DNA from: an uncultured Clostridia bacterium
Lineage (GTDB): Bacteria; Bacillota; Clostridia; TANB77; CAG-508
NCBI GenBank assembly: GCA_947626765.1
Contig: CANQTQ010000014.1
Coordinates: 1 to 36,249, forward strand
Direction: 5' to 3'
Length of the DNA: 36,249 nucleotides
Translations under genes and position numbers: made by a program
Notes under the pieces: generated by a model
What the model was told of the DNA's origin: nothing
The model's input: only the letters and a program-made list of their open reading frames with translations
Database searches by the model: none
Shown here: positions 31,890 through 36,249 of the stretch, piece by piece
How the letters are laid out: every line of letters starts with the position of its first letter
Position numbering within the stretch: the first letter of the stretch is position 1

Positions 31890-32609
31890 ATGAATAATTT
31901 AAATAAAAAACAAAAAATAATATTAATTGCTATAGGAATGATATTAATAACTATTATTGGAACTGTAGGATTTATTATTTCAAATAAGGAAAATGAAAGC
32001 ACTATTGACTTAAATAGTCTATTAAGTGAAGAAGACATAAAAAATTTAGAAAATACTAATCAAAATAATGCAATTATTGAAAATAGTGAACAAATAGGCA
32101 CTAATTTAAATGAAGAAAATATTAATTTACAAGAAGATAAAATAGTAGTACACATAACAGGAGAAGTTAAGAAAACAGGAATAATAACTTTAAATAAAGG
32201 AGCAAGAATTGCAGATGCAATTAAAGCAGCAGGAGGAACAACAAGTGAAGCTGATATTGATGAAGTTAATTTAGCATATCAGCTTCAGGACGGACAGAAA
32301 ATTTATATACCAAATAAAAAAGACAAACAAAAAAATGAATCAAAAGTGTATATCACAAGTGAAAGTGGAAATAATGTTATCATACAAGAAAATACTTCAG
32401 AAACAGGAGGTAAGAATAAAAAAGTGAATATAAATAAGGCAACACAAAGTGAATTAGAAACATTACCAGGAATAGGAGAAGCAATGGCAAATAGAATTAT
32501 AGAATATAGAGAACAAAATGGAAACTTTCAAAAAATAGAGGACTTAAAAAATATAAAAGGAATAGGAGAAGCTAAATTTGATAAAATAAAAGAATTGGTA
32601 ACTGTGTAA
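31890..32609 (+). CDS. comEA: ComEA-like DNA-binding protein
   Basis: This 239-residue membrane protein has an N-terminal anchor (about 9-32), an SLBB domain (VVHITGEVKKTG to QKIYIPN, about 87-145) and two helix-hairpin-helix motifs (TLPGIGEAMANRIIEYR and NIKGIGEAKFDKI, about 180-235). ComEA binds incoming double-stranded DNA outside the cell during natural transformation. GGAGG eight bases before the ATG supports the start. ComEC is not adjacent here, so the operon is split from its usual partners. Confidence 0.93.
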   Translation: MNNLNKKQKIILIAIGMILITIIGTVGFIISNKENESTIDLNSLLSEEDIKNLENTNQNNAIIENSEQIGTNLNEENINLQEDKIVVHITGEVKKTGIITLNKGARIADAIKAAGGTTSEADIDEVNLAYQLQDGQKIYIPNKKDKQKNESKVYITSESGNNVIIQENTSETGGKNKKVNINKATQSELETLPGIGEAMANRIIEYREQNGNFQKIEDLKNIKGIGEAKFDKIKELVTV

Positions 32610-32880
32610 TGAACTTTTCTCAATGTAAAAGTAGTTTAATATACATATATTAAATTGCTTTTTAAGTTTAGATATAAAATTGAAATCTAATGTAATATAT
32701 AAGTCTTTAAGCTATTAGATTTTATTGTTGTGCAATAAAATAAATGATTCTGTTACTAACTAAATTCAAAATAAAAGCATATAATAAATATAATGAAAGT
32801 TAACATAGATTTAATATGGGAAATTTTTATAGACTTTATAGTTTTTTATGGGTTTTTTATAGGTTTTTGACAAAAGTGTC
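32610..32880. other. Gene-free region after comEA
   Basis: I see no gene here. It is very AT-rich and contains a near-terminator at 32618-32665 (AAAGTAGTTTAATAT then ATATTAAATTGCTTTTT), which probably ends comEA. Just before the tRNA promoter lies GACAAAAGTGTC (32869-32880). Confidence 0.5.
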
Positions 32881-32909
32881 TTGACAATAAAAGTAAAAAC
32901 AGGTATACT
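32881..32909 (+). promoter_or_regulatory. Promoter of tRNA-fMet
   Basis: Perfect TTGACA (32881-32886), 17-base spacer and TATACT (32904-32909), 28 bases before the tRNA: a strong stable-RNA promoter. Confidence 0.85.
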
Positions 32910-32936
32910 AGAAAGGTAGTAAGAATTTAAACATAT

Positions 32937-33012
<76 letters not shown>

Positions 33013-33018
33013 AACTTT

Positions 33019-33049
33019 AATCACTAGAACTATAACGGTTTAAGTGATT
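33019..33049 (+). terminator. Terminator after tRNA-fMet
   Basis: AATCACT and AGTGATT form a 7-bp stem followed by TTTTTT, six bases after the tRNA end. Confidence 0.75.
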
Positions 33050-33199
33050 TTTTAATGTTTTCAAATAGTTTACAATAATACTAAAATTAAGCACTATTAT
33101 GTCTATTTGGGAAAAAGTTGGGAAAAGTAAACACATCAAACTACTGAAACTCTAATAAAAAATCATAAAAATTCACTAATTAATATTTTAAAAAATTAT

Positions 33200-33239
33200 A
33201 AAAGGCAATGGGAAATCTAAAAATATTTAGTTGCCTTTT
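33200..33239 (-). terminator. Terminator after the second integrase
   Basis: AAAAGGCAA and TTGCCTTTT make a 9-bp stem with A/T tracts on both sides, about 65 bases beyond the int stop on the minus strand; it can work in both directions. Confidence 0.75.
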
Positions 33240-33303
33240 ATTTTATATCGTGAAAATTTGTAACGGCTTTTTGCCATTTGTGAAAATTAGAAAAAAGTTA
33301 GAA

Positions 33304-34497
33304 TTAAGACCTTGTTGGTAATAGTAAGTTTTCTAGTGCATAACCAGCTTTTCTATTATGAGAAAGTAGTGGATGCACATAAAAGTTAAGTGTTGTACTT
33401 ACTTGTGCATGACCTAGTCTTGCAGAAATTATTGCAATATCAATATTTTGTGCTACTAGTAAACTTGCATTTGTATGTCTTAATCCGTGAAAATTAATTA
33501 CAGGTAATCCTATTGTACTTACATATTTTACAAACCATTTACTAATTGTAGATGGATGCATTGGTTTGCCATCAGCTTGAACAAATAACCTATTAGAATT
33601 AGTCCATAATTCGCCGTAGAAGGATTTTTGTTCTTCATACCATAATTTATATTCCTCAAGTAAAGAAATGATAAATTCGGGTATTGCAATCTCTCTAATA
33701 GAGCTTTCTGTTTTTGGTACTTTTGTAAAGATTCCCATATCTGATAGATACTGACTAGAGCGATTAATACAAATTATTCCGTTTTTAAAATCAACATCTT
33801 GCCACTCTAATCCCATTAACTCGCCTAAACGAACACCAGTAAATAGTGTAAGAATAATTGCTACTTTGTATTTTGTATCTTCAACAGAAAGTTGTTCGAG
33901 ATTCTCTAGCAATATTTTAGTTTGTTCATCATCATAAGATCTTCTTTTAGGCTTTTTAGCTTTAGGTGGTTGAACGCGTTCTGCAGGATTTGTAACAATC
34001 ATTTGCCAATAAACTGCCCTATGAAGCATTGCTCTTAATAGTCTGTGATGTTCTAAAATTGTTTTACCTGATAAAGGCTTTAAAGTTTTCTTGCCATTGT
34101 TATTTTTCTTTCTTACTAATTGAGTATCTCTTTCAAGTAAATCATAGAATTGCATAATATCAATTGGTCTGATTTTATTAATATAGAAATGTCCAAAATA
34201 AGGAAGAAGTCTTGTTTCTAACATTCTACAATATCTTTTATAAGTTGATGGTGCAAGTTCTTTTGAGCCATAATCTCTTTTCCATATTTCTGTAAATTCA
34301 GAAAATTTAAGAGATTTACCATTAATAACTAAACCATTTTGAACATCTGTAACAAATTTAGCAAGTTCCACTTCGGCATCTTTTTTAGTTCCATGAACTG
34401 TTTTAGTGTGTCTGATAATGTTTCCTTCTAGGTCATATCCATTTGTACAGATTAGCCTATAACTATTTTTTCCTCTTTTTTCTATACTCCCAGCCAT
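33304..34497 (-). CDS. int: Tyrosine integrase of the tRNA-fMet element
   Basis: This 397-residue tyrosine recombinase has an N-terminal arm domain (SIEKRGKNSYRLICTNG, Lys-rich), a core-binding domain (SEFTEIWKRDYGSKELAPSTYKR, about 65-170) and a catalytic domain. The catalytic residues are Arg in TGVRLGELMGLEW, Lys in KVPKTESSIREI, HGLRHTNAS, RLGHAQVS and Tyr in LNFYVH. Its AGGAGGTG site is intact although an IS110-family element has inserted exactly at it, so the original promoter is now 1.6 kb away and any expression must start inside the insertion sequence. Confidence 0.93.
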   Translation of the reverse strand: MAGSIEKRGKNSYRLICTNGYDLEGNIIRHTKTVHGTKKDAEVELAKFVTDVQNGLVINGKSLKFSEFTEIWKRDYGSKELAPSTYKRYCRMLETRLLPYFGHFYINKIRPIDIMQFYDLLERDTQLVRKKNNNGKKTLKPLSGKTILEHHRLLRAMLHRAVYWQMIVTNPAERVQPPKAKKPKRRSYDDEQTKILLENLEQLSVEDTKYKVAIILTLFTGVRLGELMGLEWQDVDFKNGIICINRSSQYLSDMGIFTKVPKTESSIREIAIPEFIISLLEEYKLWYEEQKSFYGELWTNSNRLFVQADGKPMHPSTISKWFVKYVSTIGLPVINFHGLRHTNASLLVAQNIDIAIISARLGHAQVSTTLNFYVHPLLSHNRKAGYALENLLLPTRS

Positions 34498-34519
34498 TAC
34501 TTATTTCACCTCCTAGTAT

Positions 34520-34553
34520 AATAATGTTAAGTCAAAAATAACTTGACATTATT
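34520..34553. repeat. 13-bp imperfect inverted repeat at the IS110 left end
   Basis: AATAATGTTAAGT and ACTTGACATTATT (one mismatch) surround eight bases just inside the inferred left end. On the minus strand it lies directly upstream of the integrase site, so it may shape outward transcription or be bound by the transposase. Confidence 0.5.
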
Positions 34554-34606
34554 TTATTTTTCTATGAGTTATTCAAGAACTCATAATATAATATTAGACC
34601 AATTTA

Positions 34607-34615
34607 TGGTATAAT
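34607..34615 (+). promoter_or_regulatory. Extended -10 promoter of the bridge-RNA candidate
   Basis: TGGTATAAT is a perfect extended -10 box. Transcription would start about seven bases later, at the first bases of the structured RNA (34622-34626). Confidence 0.7.
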
Positions 34616-34625
34616 TATTGTAATT

Positions 34626-34795
34626 GTTAGAGTGGTTTTAGCCACCTCCTTGAGCGTTAGGCTCTTTGTGAAGACTAAAGCCTCTACTTTACATTCGGAT
34701 ATTAATAAGTTGGATAAGTATTATTTTTTTATAATAATGACTTTTATTTGTCGCTAGGTTATATTCTTGTAAAGACATTGAGGGTTGCCTCTAAC
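34626..34795 (+). ncRNA. Candidate IS110 bridge RNA
   Basis: Domain I: an 11-bp stem (34629-34641 with 34675-34685, 2-base bulge) opens into an internal loop of 10 bases on each side (34642-34651 and 34665-34674), closed by GAGC/GCTC. Domain II: CTTTAC/GTAAAG (34687-34692, 34769-34774) opens into a larger loop of 23 and 25 bases, closed by a 10-bp hairpin (34716-34743). A small GAGG/CCTC hairpin ends the RNA. This is the two-loop layout of bridge RNAs. The left arm of loop I (CCACCTCCTT) matches the insertion site; loop II contains AGTTGG, as at the right IS end (36137-36142), and CTAGG, complementary to CCTAG at the left end. Confidence 0.7.
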
Positions 34796-34820
34796 ATAAA
34801 TTAGAAAGGGTGTTTATATT

Positions 34821-35999
34821 ATGTTTTATTTAGGTATTGATGTTGCAAAAGTTAATCATGTAGCTTCTTTAATTGCAGATGATGGATCTATTTTAATTAA
34901 AGCTATTAAGTTTACTAATTCTAGTGAAGGGTTACAAAAACTGCTTGATTGTATTAGCAATTATGATTCTTCTCAAGTTTATTGTGCTATGGAAGCTACT
35001 GGTACTTATTGGCTTTCTTTATTTTCTGCACTAACTGATAAAGGTTTTAACGTTTCCGTTTTTAATCCTTATCAAATAAAATCTTTCAGAGGAGCTTATA
35101 CTAATCGTAAGCAGAAAAATGATGTTATTGATTCTGTTTTAATCGCTAATTTCTTAAGTTTTAATGGTACTGAGCAAACTTCTTTACCTAATGATGACTT
35201 ACTTGCTTTAAAAAATTTAACCAGATATAGGAGAAATCTTGTTGATAATATTTCTAAAGCAAAAACTCAAGTTACGGGTATTTTAGATAAGGTTTTCCCA
35301 GAATATTCAGATTTGTTCTCTGACATTTTTGGTGAAGCCTCTAAACAAATTTTACTTAACTGTCCAACTCCTAATGAGGTTATTAATTTTAATACTAGAA
35401 AATTAGCTAACTTGTTGAAAAAGGCTTCTCGTGGGTATCATTCTACTAATAAAGTTCGTGAAGTCAAAAATTTAGCTAAAAATTCTTTTGGTATAAAATT
35501 TACTGGTAATGCTTGTTCTTTTGAAATCAAACAGCTTGTTAATCAAATTATCTTTCTTGAAAATCAAGTTAACGAATTGGAAGTTAAAATTAAAGATATT
35601 TATTCTAAACTTGATAACCATTTACAAAGCATCCCTGGAATTGGTGAAGTAACTGCACCAATTATTTTAGCTGAAATTGGTGACATTAATAATTTTAGTT
35701 CACCAAGTAAATTAACAGCTTTTGCTGGTATTGACCCCTCTGAAAATCAATCTGGCAATAAAAAATCTTCTAATGAGAAAACTTCCAAAAGAGGTTCTCC
35801 ATATTTAAGACATGCTCTTTATACAGCTGCTATGGTTGCTTCTACTAGTGACCCTGTTATGCACGATTATTATATAAAAAAGCGTGCAGAGGGAAAGCAT
35901 CATTATGTTGCTTTAACTGGTATTGAGCGAAAACTACTTGGAATAATATTCCATGTCTTAAAAGAAAATAGAGATTATAGGCCACCTAAATCTTCATAA
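34821..35999 (+). CDS. IS110-family transposase (DEDD recombinase)
   Basis: This 392-residue protein has an N-terminal RuvC-like DEDD domain with Asp7 (GIDVAK), Glu58 (MEATGTYW), Asp101 and Asp104 (KNDVIDS). A coiled-coil linker follows, and then a Tnp_20 domain (about 270-360) with LQSIPGIGEVTAPIILAEIGD and NQSGNKKSS...SKRGSPYLRHALY; the Ser of the latter region takes part in strand exchange in this family. Such enzymes recombine DNA guided by the bridge RNA encoded upstream. RBS GAAAGGGTG lies before the start. Codon use is slightly different from the flanking int gene, in line with a separate origin. Confidence 0.93.
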   Translation: MFYLGIDVAKVNHVASLIADDGSILIKAIKFTNSSEGLQKLLDCISNYDSSQVYCAMEATGTYWLSLFSALTDKGFNVSVFNPYQIKSFRGAYTNRKQKNDVIDSVLIANFLSFNGTEQTSLPNDDLLALKNLTRYRRNLVDNISKAKTQVTGILDKVFPEYSDLFSDIFGEASKQILLNCPTPNEVINFNTRKLANLLKKASRGYHSTNKVREVKNLAKNSFGIKFTGNACSFEIKQLVNQIIFLENQVNELEVKIKDIYSKLDNHLQSIPGIGEVTAPIILAEIGDINNFSSPSKLTAFAGIDPSENQSGNKKSSNEKTSKRGSPYLRHALYTAAMVASTSDPVMHDYYIKKRAEGKHHYVALTGIERKLLGIIFHVLKENRDYRPPKSS

Positions 36000-36249
36000 T
36001 ACATATAATTTCTAATTTTCAATGTACTACCATAAGTTTACATAACTTTAATGTTTTCATTAAAGTCTTTTTATCATGCCTAAAATATTATTTTTTAATT
36101 TTAAAAATTTTTTTCATAAAAGACTTGACTTTTTATAGTTGGTCTTTCAAGTATGCCTATGGGTGGGAGAAATATTTATTTTATGATATTATATATTATT
36201 TCTAGAAAAATTACCAGCCTTTTTGGGCTATTTTATGCCTGTTTCAAAG

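Larger units (their letters stand above)
34513..36145 (+). mobile_element. IS110-family insertion sequence with bridge-RNA-like leader
   Basis: Ends are inferred. CT at 34513-34514 and CT at 36144-36145 would be the shared core. Joining the flanks across one CT gives TTTCACCTCCTTTCAAG, which on the int strand is a perfect AAAGGAGGTG ribosome binding site before the integrase. The element is about 1.63 kb without terminal inverted repeats or long target duplication, as usual for this family. It contains a noncoding leader (34626-34795) and one transposase gene. Confidence 0.7.
33013..36249. mobile_element. Left end of a second integrated element (partial)
   Basis: A tyrosine integrase facing the 3' end of tRNA-fMet marks the start of a second prophage or conjugative element that continues beyond the window. 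The gap 33013-33303 holds a terminator for the tRNA, a terminator for int, and repeated GTGAAAATT (33250-33258 and 33280-33288) that could be integrase arm sites. Bases 36146-36249 are the original upstream region of int, now cut off by an IS110-family element. Confidence 0.6.

Overview
The window is AT-rich DNA with many AAAGGAGG-type ribosome binding sites. It carries a divergent Spo0A-like regulator, ComEA, LCP and CvpA proteins, and a PBP5-type carboxypeptidase. Together these suggest a low-GC, Gram-positive, probably gut-associated member of the Clostridia (Bacillota). Species cannot be read from the sequence.

Layout. (1) 1-4750: an accessory region with a zinc-finger anti-sigma-like membrane protein, a GC-richer secreted protein between 12-bp inverted repeats, a Spo0A-like response regulator, a complete IS1182-family element with perfect 67-bp terminal repeats, an AbrB-like regulator and a Cro/C1 regulator. 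(2) 4759-21690: the right part of an integrative (probably conjugative) element. A long leftward operon (16486 down to 4759) encodes DNA-handling and host-interaction proteins: gp3-like protein, Rad50/SbcC-like ATPase, N6-adenine methylase, a ribosomal protein S6 paralogue, SSB, a PcfK/AcrIIA9-like protein, PcfJ, an ArdC-like metalloprotease and a CHC2/TOPRIM-like protein. A phage-like control region follows (two or three HTH proteins, operators, structured RNA leaders). Then comes a rightward module: sigma-like factor, small HTH protein, membrane peptide, excisionase, tyrosine integrase. The element ends at the 3' end of a tRNA-Arg(UCU) gene. No relaxase or type IV secretion gene and no second att copy were found, so its left end is probably outside the window. 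(3) 21760-32940: chromosomal housekeeping genes: GDT1-type transporter, Gld-like ABC system, YkvI-like transporter, DUF5711, CvpA, LCP, D,D-carboxypeptidase, ComEA. (4) 32937-36249: initiator tRNA-fMet, then the integrase of a second element apparently integrated at that tRNA. An IS110-family element sits directly upstream of this integrase.

Most interesting observations. First, the IS110-family element has a noncoding leader that folds into two large internal-loop domains, as expected for a bridge RNA. The left arm of its first loop matches the Shine-Dalgarno complement at the insertion site, and removing the element rebuilds a perfect AAAGGAGGTG site for the integrase. Second, two unrelated genes in the first element are each split by one extra base in the same hexamer (GTCGGT on the coding strand), each time at a CGG codon. 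Third, five proteins of the leftward operon end in Ala-Ala, resembling ssrA-type degrons. Fourth, the sigma-factor gene has a two-part structured leader: an attenuator-like RNA, then a three-way junction that buries its ribosome binding site. Fifth, a 400-base gap in the element holds a run of hairpins that could be an origin or a structured RNA.
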